DNA of 16,162 bases from JAUPVN01 sp964423475 (GCA_964423475.1 CAYRFD010000022.1:1-16162), one strand, 5' to 3'. Shown: positions 1 to 6,828, numbered from the stretch's first letter. The notes: a model not told the origin generated them from the sequence alone. Made by a program: numbers and translations.

Positions 1-5
1 GTTAT

Positions 6-11
6 TATACT
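6..11 (+). promoter_or_regulatory. Possible -10 element before the phosphatase gene
   Basis: TATACT lies 20 bases before the ATG at 32. It equals the -10 hexamer of the two better-supported promoters at 3384-3435. The -35 region would fall outside the window, so only half of the promoter can be judged. No Shine-Dalgarno sequence is visible between it and the start. Confidence 0.25.
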
Positions 12-31
12 GTGTTTGGTATGATGACATA

Positions 32-496
32 ATGAAAACCGTTCATTTTGTTTGCCGTGGCAATAGTTTTAGAAGCCGAATAGCAGAGGCTTACTTAAAA
101 TCACTTAATATTAAAGGCGTTACGGTAATTTCTAGTGGTACGGTGGCCAAAGAATATAGTAACGTGAATGGTTTGTTGTTGCCATACACAAAAGAAGTTC
201 TTGTGGCTCATAATTTACTTAAATACGATAAGAGTAAGTGGGATCAGTTAACCCCAAGCAGAGTTTCTAATAAAGATATAACAATATTTATTGGTCAACA
301 ATCTTACAAAGAAGCAAAAGCTAAAAAAATGATACATAATAACTATACGGTTTGGGACATACCAGACATTAACGAAAACTATATGGGTACATTAACCCCA
401 TCTCCAACAGATAAAAACTTTAAAGACTTTTTAGACCTAACCTATAATAGAATCAAACTAGCAGTAGATAATATGCTTCTAAAACAATTAGTATAA
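32..496 (+). CDS. Low-molecular-weight protein tyrosine phosphatase / ArsC-like protein
   Basis: This 154-residue cytoplasmic protein has the size of the LMW-PTP/thioredoxin-type arsenate reductase fold. The N-terminal P-loop reads V-C8-R-G-N-S-F-R14-S15, matching the CX5RS signature: Cys8 would be the nucleophile and Arg14 would hold the phosphate. The WDIPD stretch at 108-112 matches the general-acid loop of the family (usually WDxPDP), with Asp112 as the likely acid; the usual Pro after it is Ile. The position that is Cys in arsenate reductases (CxGNxCRS) is Phe13, which argues against arsenate reduction and for a phosphatase. Such enzymes often act on tyrosine kinases of capsule synthesis (Wzb/Wzc), but this gene is far from the polysaccharide operon and on the other strand, so a link is only a guess. 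The ATG at 32 has no Shine-Dalgarno sequence; it overlaps the stop of a three-codon ORF (21-32) as TAATG. Confidence 0.75.
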   Translation: MKTVHFVCRGNSFRSRIAEAYLKSLNIKGVTVISSGTVAKEYSNVNGLLLPYTKEVLVAHNLLKYDKSKWDQLTPSRVSNKDITIFIGQQSYKEAKAKKMIHNNYTVWDIPDINENYMGTLTPSPTDKNFKDFLDLTYNRIKLAVDNMLLKQLV

Positions 497-546
497 TTAT
501 TCTAAAAGCAAAGGTGTCTACGATGCAGTGAGTAAGTGCAAAAACA

Positions 547-576
547 TTGACACTACACGCCCAAGAGTAGTAATCT
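547..576 (+). promoter_or_regulatory. Candidate promoter for the DUF5684-like gene
   Basis: A perfect TTGACA at 547-552 is followed, after 18 bases, by TAATCT at 571-576, a weak -10. Transcription would begin near 583 and give a leader of about 33 bases containing the Shine-Dalgarno sequence at 604-609. The strong -35 carries the call. The rest of the 497-615 gap shows no RNA gene and no convincing hairpin. Confidence 0.4.
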
Positions 577-603
577 TACAGTAGCGTTTAAAAATAATAA
601 ATA

Positions 604-609
604 AAAGGA
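604..609 (+). promoter_or_regulatory. Ribosome binding site, AAAGGA
   Basis: An A-rich stretch with AAGGA ends six bases before the ATG at 616. It is one of the few clear Shine-Dalgarno sequences in this window and fixes the start of the membrane protein gene. Confidence 0.6.
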
Positions 610-615
610 AAACTA

Positions 616-1338
616 ATGATTATTTTACTAATATCACTAATAATTTATACCATCCCAGTTTTAATTATTTTTTGGAAACTTTATATAATAGCTGGAAAAC
701 CTGGTTGGATGGCTATAGTACCCGTTTATAGCACTGTAGTTATGGCTAAGATTGCAAACAAAAGTGTTATAGTTGGAGCAATTGGAGGACTCTTTGAAGT
801 ATTTGTATACCTTAGAATGGCGGTAGACAACCCAATACTTGGTATTTCAAGGGTTATAACTGTCTTTTTTGCTTTATACGTACTTAATGCCTTTATTAAG
901 CAATATAATAGGGGCCTTGGTTACTGGGCACTTGTAGTGTTCTTGCCATGGATAGCGGTATTTATTACAGATAAAAGCCAGTATATAGGTAGTAATAAGG
1001 GTACTGTTCAGAATCCTAAGCCGGTAGATGGCCATTCAGAGCTTACCCAGGCTAATTTTTCTGCAATGCCAGTTACTGCCCCCACTCAACCAAATGTAAC
1101 AGTTACAGAGCCATTTCCTAACTCTGCTCAACAAAATAATCAACCACCTGTTCAACCTGTTGTATCTTCTTTACCAATAACACCTTCTGCTCAACAAGTT
1201 GTAACACCGAACGCGTCTTCCCCTCCTAACTTTGTTCAACCTAACCAAACTGTAATACAGCCCACCGCCCCTTCATCTAGCAATGTACAAGGTTCTATAA
1301 ATCAAGAGCCAGTAAACCCACCACCTACACAAGTTTAG
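616..1338 (+). CDS. DUF5684-like membrane protein with a Pro/Gln/Thr-rich tail
   Basis: This 240-residue protein has two parts. Residues 1-120 hold about four hydrophobic segments: roughly 2-22, a short one near 50-65, 75-92 and 102-117. They carry the pattern GKPGWMAIVPVYS at 28-40, which is the hallmark of DUF5684-type small membrane proteins (KAGxPGWxAxIPxYN), and a later 'YNRGLGYWALVVFLPWI' stretch that also fits the family. Residues about 130-240 form a low-complexity tail rich in Pro, Gln, Thr, Ser and Asn with repeated QP/TP pairs, probably unfolded. The function of the family is unknown, and signal-peptidase-like roles sometimes suggested for it cannot be shown here. The gene has its own RBS and probably its own promoter, and it converges on the acetyltransferase gene across a 104-base gap without a strong terminator. 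Confidence 0.75.
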   Translation: MIILLISLIIYTIPVLIIFWKLYIIAGKPGWMAIVPVYSTVVMAKIANKSVIVGAIGGLFEVFVYLRMAVDNPILGISRVITVFFALYVLNAFIKQYNRGLGYWALVVFLPWIAVFITDKSQYIGSNKGTVQNPKPVDGHSELTQANFSAMPVTAPTQPNVTVTEPFPNSAQQNNQPPVQPVVSSLPITPSAQQVVTPNASSPPNFVQPNQTVIQPTAPSSSNVQGSINQEPVNPPPTQV

Positions 1339-1442
1339 GCTAGTCGTTACTATTTTGCGTACTATAGTGTGACTATAAATTTCTAAGTTCTCGGTGTAAT
1401 TATTGTTAGATTTAAAATAACATTTATGGCTAGTTTAAAGTG

Positions 1443-2465
1443 TTATCTAGAACCCACAGCAAAGCGAGTCATTCTTTGTTCGCGTGTTATACTATCCTCA
1501 ACTAGCTTGGCTCCTTTATCAACAACAAAACCAAATTTTTCGTAAAAGCCTTGTGCGTTTTGAGTGCTTAATTGTATTTTTGTTTTATCGCCAATTTGTT
1601 CTAATACCTCATTAATTAGCAATCTCCCAATGCCTTCACCTTGATATTTTGGTTTAACATACACATAATCAATATTTACTGTTTTAGAATCTGTTTGGTG
1701 CCACACACACATGCCAACAATTAAGCCACCAATCTCTGCGCAAAGTGCACTATATTCTTTTGATGCAATACTTTCTGAAATGACTATATTATCTTCTGAA
1801 TAGCGTGTACGCACATCCTCTTTAGTTGGTCCGTCGGGCCCTGAATAGGCTTCTACCGCTGCATCAACCCTAATTTGTAACATTTTCTTGATTTCATCGG
1901 AATTTTTGTGTGGTCGGATCAATATTGGTATATCATATAGCCATAAATTTGCGTCTATATCTTGATCATAATAATCTTTAAGTTCTTTTGGCTCTCCAAA
2001 GTGTTTTGTCCAAAATGGATGACCCTTTTCTTTATATCGTGAGCCACTTACAACTGCAATTTTTCTGAAACCGGCGCTTTGTGCCAAAGCTATTAAAACT
2101 GAAAGCAGTTTTACACCAATATTTCTGTGTTGTGTAGTTGGATTTGTGTATGCATTGATAATTTCTATTGTTGTCTCGTCAATACCATCTATGCCTTCAA
2201 GTTTTTCGTTAACGGTATTTAGTCCCATAACGCCAGTTACTCGCCCGTTACTATCGGTTACAACTACGTATTGCGGAAAGCCAGAAGGATCTTCTAAATA
2301 ACTTTCCATTTTTTTGACTGCCTTTTTAATTTCTGTTTCAACAGGATCAACTTGTTGTACTGTAATATTCTGTCTTAAAATTGCTTCAGCATCAGCTAGA
2401 TGATCTTTGGTAAGTGGCTGTACTGGTAATTCGGGTGGTGATGTTTCTTTATATTTTTCTTTCAC
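1443..2465 (-). CDS. Tandem-domain GNAT N-acetyltransferase
   Basis: At 340 residues this is twice the size of a simple GNAT. The C-terminal domain (about 190-335) is clearly active-looking: beta4 VDYVYV-like strand at 264-270, acetyl-CoA loop K-Y-Q275-G-E-G-I-G280 followed by helix RLLINEVL, and the closing motif NAQGFYEKFGF at 303-313. The N-terminal domain (about 15-180) follows the same plan more loosely, with a beta strand at 101-106 and H-R-N-I-G-V at 113-118 where the Q/RxxGxG/A loop should be; it may be degenerate. The substrate cannot be told. The start is a GTG at 2465 that sits seven bases after a perfect TATAAT, so the mRNA probably begins at or next to the start codon. The next in-frame ATG (codon 53) would cut into the first domain. 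It lies 66 bases behind lysR but appears to have its own promoter. Confidence 0.8.
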   Translation of the reverse strand: MKEKYKETSPPELPVQPLTKDHLADAEAILRQNITVQQVDPVETEIKKAVKKMESYLEDPSGFPQYVVVTDSNGRVTGVMGLNTVNEKLEGIDGIDETTIEIINAYTNPTTQHRNIGVKLLSVLIALAQSAGFRKIAVVSGSRYKEKGHPFWTKHFGEPKELKDYYDQDIDANLWLYDIPILIRPHKNSDEIKKMLQIRVDAAVEAYSGPDGPTKEDVRTRYSEDNIVISESIASKEYSALCAEIGGLIVGMCVWHQTDSKTVNIDYVYVKPKYQGEGIGRLLINEVLEQIGDKTKIQLSTQNAQGFYEKFGFVVDKGAKLVEDSITREQRMTRFAVGSR

Positions 2466-2471
2466 GATGTA

Positions 2472-2500
2472 ATTATATCAAAATAGTTAATACTAAACAA
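2472..2500 (-). promoter_or_regulatory. Promoter of the GNAT gene, probably leaderless
   Basis: Read on the minus strand, TTGTTT (2500-2495), a 17-base spacer and a consensus TATAAT (2477-2472) are followed after six bases by the GTG start at 2465. The usual start point, about seven bases past the -10, is the G of GTG itself, so no room is left for a ribosome binding site. Confidence 0.6.
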
Positions 2501-2531
2501 TATATTTACTATATTTACAAAAATGTATTAA

Positions 2532-3377
2532 TTATTTGGTTAGTAATGAATTAATTTTCTTTGTAATTGATTTGATTTGTTTATTACTAGCCAAGGGTTT
2601 TTTAGAAACAAGCCAAATTGGGCGAGACAAAGGCTTTGTTTTAAATACTACTAAATTACCATTTTTTATATCTTTATTAACAAAATGTTTTGGTAATAGT
2701 GCCGTTCCCTCTCCAGCTATTGCTGTTTCTTTTAAAAGTTCCATACTGGTAGAAAAGAACTTTGGTTTAGCCTCTAGGCCCATATTCATAAATTCTTTAG
2801 AAAAGTAGCCGTAGGTTGTTGATTCTTTATTGTATGCCAGCCAATTACTAACTGTATTTCTAATAGTGTTTGGGTTGTTGGGTGACGATACAAATGTAAA
2901 AGGTTCTTTTTTTAATTTATAAATATTTATGTCTTTAGGCAAAGATTTAGGCTGCCCTGTAACTATTCCATAGTCTAGCTGCCCTGTGGTTATTTGGCTA
3001 ATTATTCTTGCAGAATTATCTACCATTACTTCTATATTTTTTAAAATAGATTTCTTGGTTTTAGTAGAATATAGCAAATTAGCAATGCTATCTATTATCC
3101 CAATATGAACAATTGGGTTACTACTAATATTTAGTAGGTTATTGTTCATAATATTAATTTCGTTATTTATATTTTCTGATGTAGACAACACTATTTTACC
3201 CGCTGGTGTTAATTCTACCGAGCCTTTTTTTCTTATAATTAGTTTTTTACCTAAGCTGTGTTCTAACGATGCAATTGCAATAGTTATACCCGGTTGGCTT
3301 ATTCTTAGCTGTTTTGCGGCTTTAGAAAAACTACCACACTCAATAATTTTTAAAAATTTATAATATCTGTTGTCCAT
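2532..3377 (-). CDS. LysR-family transcriptional regulator
   Basis: The 281-residue length suits the LysR family (usually about 290-320). The N-terminal winged helix-turn-helix is clear: FLKIIECGSFSKAAKQLRISQPGITIAIASLEHSLGKK-type sequence over residues 8-46, with the typical SFSKAA and SQPGIT-xxIxxLE elements, and L-T-P-A-G at about 56-60 ending the domain. Residues about 90-281 form the effector-binding domain; no ligand can be named. It is divergent from the inositol-phosphate synthase gene, the classic arrangement of a LysR regulator and its target. The 105-base gap between the two holds mirror-image promoters and three operator-like half-sites, so it probably controls that gene and itself. 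The ATG at 3377 lies seven bases after the -10 hexamer, so the transcript looks leaderless. Confidence 0.88.
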   Translation of the reverse strand: MDNRYYKFLKIIECGSFSKAAKQLRISQPGITIAIASLEHSLGKKLIIRKKGSVELTPAGKIVLSTSENINNEINIMNNNLLNISSNPIVHIGIIDSIANLLYSTKTKKSILKNIEVMVDNSARIISQITTGQLDYGIVTGQPKSLPKDINIYKLKKEPFTFVSSPNNPNTIRNTVSNWLAYNKESTTYGYFSKEFMNMGLEAKPKFFSTSMELLKETAIAGEGTALLPKHFVNKDIKNGNLVVFKTKPLSRPIWLVSKKPLASNKQIKSITKKINSLLTK

Positions 3378-3383
3378 TAGTTT

Positions 3384-3412
3384 AGTATAGCAAATATAAG
3401 AAAAACTTATAA
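3384..3412 (-). promoter_or_regulatory. lysR promoter
   Basis: On the minus strand: -35 TTATAA (3412-3407), 17-base spacer, -10 TATACT (3389-3384) with an upstream TGn extension (TGC directly before TATACT). The lysR ATG begins seven bases past the last base of the -10, where transcription should start. The -35 hexamer is self-complementary and is also the -35 of the ino1 promoter. Confidence 0.6.
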
Positions 3413-3422
3413 TAAATATAAG
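3395..3422. promoter_or_regulatory. Operator-like array of three alternating half-sites (probable LysR binding site)
   Basis: TATAAG (3395-3400), CTTATA (3406-3411) and TATAAG (3417-3422) are separated by AAAAA and ATAAA. Each neighbouring pair makes a perfect 17-base inverted repeat, and the half-sites recur every 11 bases, about one helical turn. LysR proteins bind as tetramers to two neighbouring dyads of the T-N11-A type; this layout suits that. The middle half-site covers the shared -35 hexamer of both promoters, so binding would affect both genes. Confidence 0.55.
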
Positions 3423-3435
3423 AATGTAGTATACT
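3407..3435 (+). promoter_or_regulatory. ino1 promoter
   Basis: -35 TTATAA (3407-3412), 17-base spacer, -10 TATACT (3430-3435). Transcription should begin near 3441-3442, giving a leader of about 41 bases. The layout is the exact mirror image of the lysR promoter about the centre of the -35 hexamer. Confidence 0.6.
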
Positions 3436-3468
3436 TAAATAGTAAAAGTGGTTATGTTTAATAAATTT

Positions 3469-3475
3469 GGGGGGG
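3469..3475 (+). promoter_or_regulatory. Run of seven G as ribosome binding site of ino1
   Basis: Seven consecutive G end seven bases before the ATG at 3483. Such a run can pair with the CCUCC of 16S rRNA using one G-U pair, at good spacing. A G7 homopolymer is striking in DNA this AT-rich. Confidence 0.5.
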
Positions 3476-3482
3476 CAAACGT

Positions 3483-4601
3483 ATGTCTAAAATTAAAATT
3501 GCTATAGTGGGCGTAGGAAACTGTTTTTCATCGCTTTATCAGGGTTTAGAATATTATAAAAACTCAGATGAAGATAAAATACCAGGGGTAATGTGGGCTA
3601 ATATTGGTGGCTATAGGCCAAGTGATATAGAGGTTGTTGCTGCCTATGATGTAGATGTACGAAAAGTTGGTAAACCCGTTGGAGAGGCAATTTTTCAATT
3701 ACCTAACTGTGCAAGAGTTTTTCAGACAAAGGTTCCCAAAGGCCCAACTGTTCAAATGGGACACGTTTTAGACGGTGTATCAACTTATATGCAAGAACAG
3801 CCCAAAGAACTAGGCTTTAGGCTTTCTAAGGCTAAACCGGTAGATATTGTAAAATCATTAAAAGAAAGCAAGGCAGATATTATAATAAACTACTTGCCTG
3901 TTGGGTCTCAACAAGCAACAGAATTTTATGCTCAAGCAGCCATAGACGCGGGCGTAGCTTTCTTAAATTGCATACCGGTATTTATTGCTAGCAATCCAAA
4001 ATGGGAACAAAAATTTGTAGATGCCAAATTACCAATAATTGGCGATGACATGCGCTCACAGCTAGGTGCTAGTGTACTTAGCCAAGTGTTGCAAGAACTA
4101 GCTTTTGATCGTGGCCTAGATGTAGACTTTCATCAACAATTAAATATTGGTGGTAATACAGATTTTAATAATATGATGGTGCAATCGCGCTTGGCCAGCA
4201 AAAAAAAGAGCAAAGAAAACGTAATAAGGTCCCAAAACGATATTCGTGGCATACCCGTAAAAGAACATAGTTTGTTTGCAGGCCCAAGCACTTACCTGCC
4301 CTATTTAAAAGATAATAAAGTAGCCTATTTTAATTTGCGCTTGCGTGGTTTTGGTAATGCTCCAATAGATATAGATGTTAAATTATCTGTGCAAGATAGC
4401 GAAAACAGCGCCGGAGTAGTTATAGATGCTATAAGATACTTAAAAGTAGCCAAAGAACTTGGAGTAGTTGGGGCGTTGCGTGGCCCCAGTGCCTGGACGC
4501 AAAAAACCCCACCCCAACAAATGATGTATGCCGATGCCAAAAAAGAATGCGAAGCTTTAGCCAACCGCCAGCTAACAAAATCGGTTAAAAATATTACCTA
4601 G
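3483..4601 (+). CDS. ino1: myo-Inositol-1-phosphate synthase (inositol-3-phosphate synthase)
   Basis: The enzyme isomerises glucose 6-phosphate to myo-inositol 1-phosphate with NAD, the first step to phosphatidylinositol and other inositol compounds. At 372 residues it has the compact size of the actinobacterial/archaeal form rather than the roughly 500 of eukaryotes. Visible marks: Rossmann loop G10-V-G-N-C-F-S at 10-16, the region MGHVLDGVS at 92-100, IINYLPVGSQQAT at 134-146, NCIPVFIAS at 162-170, the strongly conserved GDDMRSQLGAS at 187-197, GNTDFNNM at 224-231 (family GNxDFxN), and SAGVVIDAIRYLKVA at 309-323. All expected blocks are in order, so it should be active. The product could feed inositol lipids. 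LysR control from the divergent neighbour is likely. The TAG stop directly abuts the relic of an LCP gene, with no terminator between. Confidence 0.92.
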   Translation: MSKIKIAIVGVGNCFSSLYQGLEYYKNSDEDKIPGVMWANIGGYRPSDIEVVAAYDVDVRKVGKPVGEAIFQLPNCARVFQTKVPKGPTVQMGHVLDGVSTYMQEQPKELGFRLSKAKPVDIVKSLKESKADIIINYLPVGSQQATEFYAQAAIDAGVAFLNCIPVFIASNPKWEQKFVDAKLPIIGDDMRSQLGASVLSQVLQELAFDRGLDVDFHQQLNIGGNTDFNNMMVQSRLASKKKSKENVIRSQNDIRGIPVKEHSLFAGPSTYLPYLKDNKVAYFNLRLRGFGNAPIDIDVKLSVQDSENSAGVVIDAIRYLKVAKELGVVGALRGPSAWTQKTPPQQMMYADAKKECEALANRQLTKSVKNIT

Positions 4602-4720
4602 TTATTGCATGTATTGTTGGATTTTGGTGCGGGCGGCGTTTAGGGATTCTTGGTTTGGTTCCATTACATAAAGTGCACTAGGGCCCATGCTGTAGGTAGC
4701 GCTACGGCTAAAGATTCTAC
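4602..4720 (-). pseudogene. Broken 3'-end copy of the neighbouring LCP gene
   Basis: Bases 4602-4701 match 6829-6928, the last 100 bases of the LCP gene, at 94 of 100 positions without a gap. A 19-base deletion (the equivalent of 6929-6947 is missing) follows, then 4702-4720 matches 6948-6966 at 18 of 19. Read on the minus strand it still spells ATYSMGP-S-ALYVMEP and so on down to QQYMQ and stop, but the deletion shifts the frame and an in-frame TAG comes soon upstream. Of the six differences in the first block, four are silent third-position changes and two are replacements (Gly to Ser, Leu to Met). That pattern suggests divergence while both copies were still under selection. The rest of the gap to 4845 shows only the candidate -10 at 4761. 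Confidence 0.85.
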
Positions 4721-4760
4721 CGCAAACTATCTATTAGTGTTAAATGATTGTAAAAATATG

Positions 4761-4766
4761 TATAAT
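4761..4766 (+). promoter_or_regulatory. Candidate -10 of the peptidase-like gene
   Basis: A consensus TATAAT lies in the gap before the gene, but no good -35 is seen at 16-18 bases upstream. It would give a leader of about 73 bases without a Shine-Dalgarno sequence before the ATG at 4846. Confidence 0.3.
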
Positions 4767-4845
4767 GTTAATATAACTACAAATAAAAAAACTAAAGAAA
4801 TCATCAAGGGTTAAAAAATATATTACATGATAACAAAGTAAAATT

Positions 4846-6777
4846 ATGAGTACAACAACTAATATAGAAGGTTCAAGATCTAGCGAAACAAGTTCTGTAT
4901 CAAAGTATTTTACTAATCGTATAAGGGATTTTTCTGCAGAGCCTTTAACATCTAGTATATTAAATACTATCAATTATTTTGCCCAGAGTATGTCAATAGA
5001 TACAAATTTTGATCCAGAGCAATTGCCTAAGTTATATGATCTTATAAAGCAAAAGTTATTAGATCCAAAAGATGATAAAACCGATATTAATACCAGATCT
5101 GTACCAGATATGCTTGCTGGCGCTATAAGTAGTACACAAAAAGATAGAAAACCCACAAAAGAAGAAATGCTACAATGTCTTGTGGTATTGCAAGACTTTG
5201 TAGATCAAGATGCAACTGGTGTACTAGGTGATGCTTTGTTTAAAGAGCTTGATGATGTAGGCCGTGGCCATGAATATATAATAGCAGCTATGCAGGCGTA
5301 TGATGTTTTAGTAGATTCAACTAAAACAGGCTCAAACGATATAGATAATCTAGATTTAACGCTTTGTAAAGGTTTAGGCTATCCTGCCAGAACAGGCAAA
5401 ATTGGCTATTTAATAAAAAATATTCAACAAAATGCTTTAAATGAACAAGATTGGGGTATTGTTAGCAAATATGTAAACAGCAAAACTAATGGTTCCTATA
5501 CCTATAAGCAATTCAGAGAATTAATAATAGATCATTTATGTAAAAGCATGGGAACAATTGGGCCAACTTTTCTTACTGATTCAGATATTTTAAGATATTC
5601 AGATATAGAATCGTTTGTAAAAACAGAATATGAAAAACCTGAATATAGCCAAGAATCTTTTTTTAATTACATACGCATAGCAGCATGTAGCGTACCAGCT
5701 AGTGATGAATTTTTAGAAGACGGTGAAACACGTGATTTTGACCAGTATATAGCCAATTTATTAAATTCTGGTAACACTGATTCTATAAATTTTGGGCTTA
5801 GAATAATATTTGGAGCAGGATATTTAACAGACAAACCAGACAATATTGTAAAAAGAGTAAATGCTGTTTTTGGTAAAGTAAGCAGTGCAGATGTACAAGC
5901 GCTTAGGAGCATGCCAGAATCGTTTGATATATTATACGACGAACTAGATCACCAGATAGATTTAATGAATGATAATGCCATAGACCGTTCATACATGCCT
6001 AAGGCAATAAGGAGGCTTTTTGAGGTTTTAGGTTTTACTAGCGAACAAGCTCATGAAGTTTTTAAAAGATGGGACCCATTGGTGTTAAAAATTAATTTAA
6101 GAGAATACGAAAGGCTAATTGAATCAGATTACGTACTTGTTTCTTTGCCAAATCAAGAAGAAGCGGCAGATAATGCAAAAACCAATAAAAAACCAGAGAT
6201 AGTAATAAAAGGAATCGATGATTACAATGGCGCCTTTACACAAAGAGGATTAGATAATAAAGCTGAAGTATACAGAGCAAAAAATGTAAGTGGTGTTATA
6301 TTTATTTTAACCAAACTACTAGCAGATTATAAACAAAACAAAATTCCGGTTGGCCAAATAGTTATTGGTGGCCACGGAACACCCAGATCTATTAGAATAG
6401 GTATACAAAAAGATGAAAGTATATGTATTAAAAATGGGTCTGCAAATGTTATTGCAAAAATTCTAAGAAGAATGGGAAGCCCAGATATTATTTTAGATTC
6501 ATGCTCAACAAACGAACCCATAAAAGACGGAGAAGAAAACATAGCACATTATATTGCAAGAATTTCTGGTTGTAGATTATTTGCGCCAGTAGCTAAAGCC
6601 TCTAGACACCTTAAGGATTCTAGCGATAGAATATGGCACGGTTATGGCTACCAAGATTTAAATTCACAAGATGAAATACTGTTAGATGAAGAAACGGGTA
6701 AACCATATGAAGGGCCAACATATTATAGCTTAACAGAGCCTTTACAAGTAGATGACGTTGATACACCACAGCCTTAA
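4846..6777 (+). CDS. Large helical protein with C-terminal clan CD (caspase/CHAT/C80-like) cysteine peptidase domain
   Basis: This 643-residue soluble protein has no signal peptide or membrane segment. The first 20 residues are Ser/Thr-rich and probably disordered. Residues about 25-445 look all-helical and match no family I recognise. A short linker (about 446-460) leads to an alpha/beta domain at about 460-600. There, strand GQIVIGG precedes His510 (G-G-H510-G-T), and strand PDIILD precedes Cys553 (D-S-C553-S-T). Hydrophobic strand plus HG and, about 43 residues on, hydrophobic strand plus (D/S)xC is the His/Cys dyad layout of clan CD peptidases. After the Cys comes ENIAHYIARISGCRLFAP, the helix-strand pair expected there. 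The substrate is unknown; the helical part may sense or hold a partner. No SD precedes the ATG. The gene stands alone, convergent to LCP, and is bracketed by repeats of the LCP 3' end. A protease role is inferred from the dyad only. Confidence 0.6.
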   Translation: MSTTTNIEGSRSSETSSVSKYFTNRIRDFSAEPLTSSILNTINYFAQSMSIDTNFDPEQLPKLYDLIKQKLLDPKDDKTDINTRSVPDMLAGAISSTQKDRKPTKEEMLQCLVVLQDFVDQDATGVLGDALFKELDDVGRGHEYIIAAMQAYDVLVDSTKTGSNDIDNLDLTLCKGLGYPARTGKIGYLIKNIQQNALNEQDWGIVSKYVNSKTNGSYTYKQFRELIIDHLCKSMGTIGPTFLTDSDILRYSDIESFVKTEYEKPEYSQESFFNYIRIAACSVPASDEFLEDGETRDFDQYIANLLNSGNTDSINFGLRIIFGAGYLTDKPDNIVKRVNAVFGKVSSADVQALRSMPESFDILYDELDHQIDLMNDNAIDRSYMPKAIRRLFEVLGFTSEQAHEVFKRWDPLVLKINLREYERLIESDYVLVSLPNQEEAADNAKTNKKPEIVIKGIDDYNGAFTQRGLDNKAEVYRAKNVSGVIFILTKLLADYKQNKIPVGQIVIGGHGTPRSIRIGIQKDESICIKNGSANVIAKILRRMGSPDIILDSCSTNEPIKDGEENIAHYIARISGCRLFAPVAKASRHLKDSSDRIWHGYGYQDLNSQDEILLDEETGKPYEGPTYYSLTEPLQVDDVDTPQP

Positions 6778-6828
6778 CCTGACTCTTGCATAGTAGGCCT
6801 TTTTTATACATTGTTTTTAGCTATTTTT

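Noticed and set aside
32..496. Arsenate reductase (ArsC) call for the first gene
   Set aside because: The P-loop lacks the second Cys (Phe13 in its place) and no ars genes are nearby; a phosphatase fits better.
497..615. Small RNA or tRNA in the gap before the DUF5684-like gene
   Set aside because: No cloverleaf and no stable long stem could be found; a candidate promoter and an RBS explain what is visible.
1363..1377. Inverted repeat TATAGT-GTG-ACTATA between the convergent genes, as a terminator
   Set aside because: Six mostly A-T pairs with a 3-base loop and no proper T-run after it on either strand; too weak to support a terminator.
6778..6828. T-runs after the peptidase-like gene as an intrinsic terminator
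   Set aside because: The only stem before the first T-run is GCCT/AGGC with a 17-base loop; four pairs do not make a credible terminator.
4721..6828. Transposon or integron cassette around the peptidase-like gene
   Set aside because: No transposase, integrase or terminal inverted repeats were seen; only the LCP-derived direct repeats support mobility.
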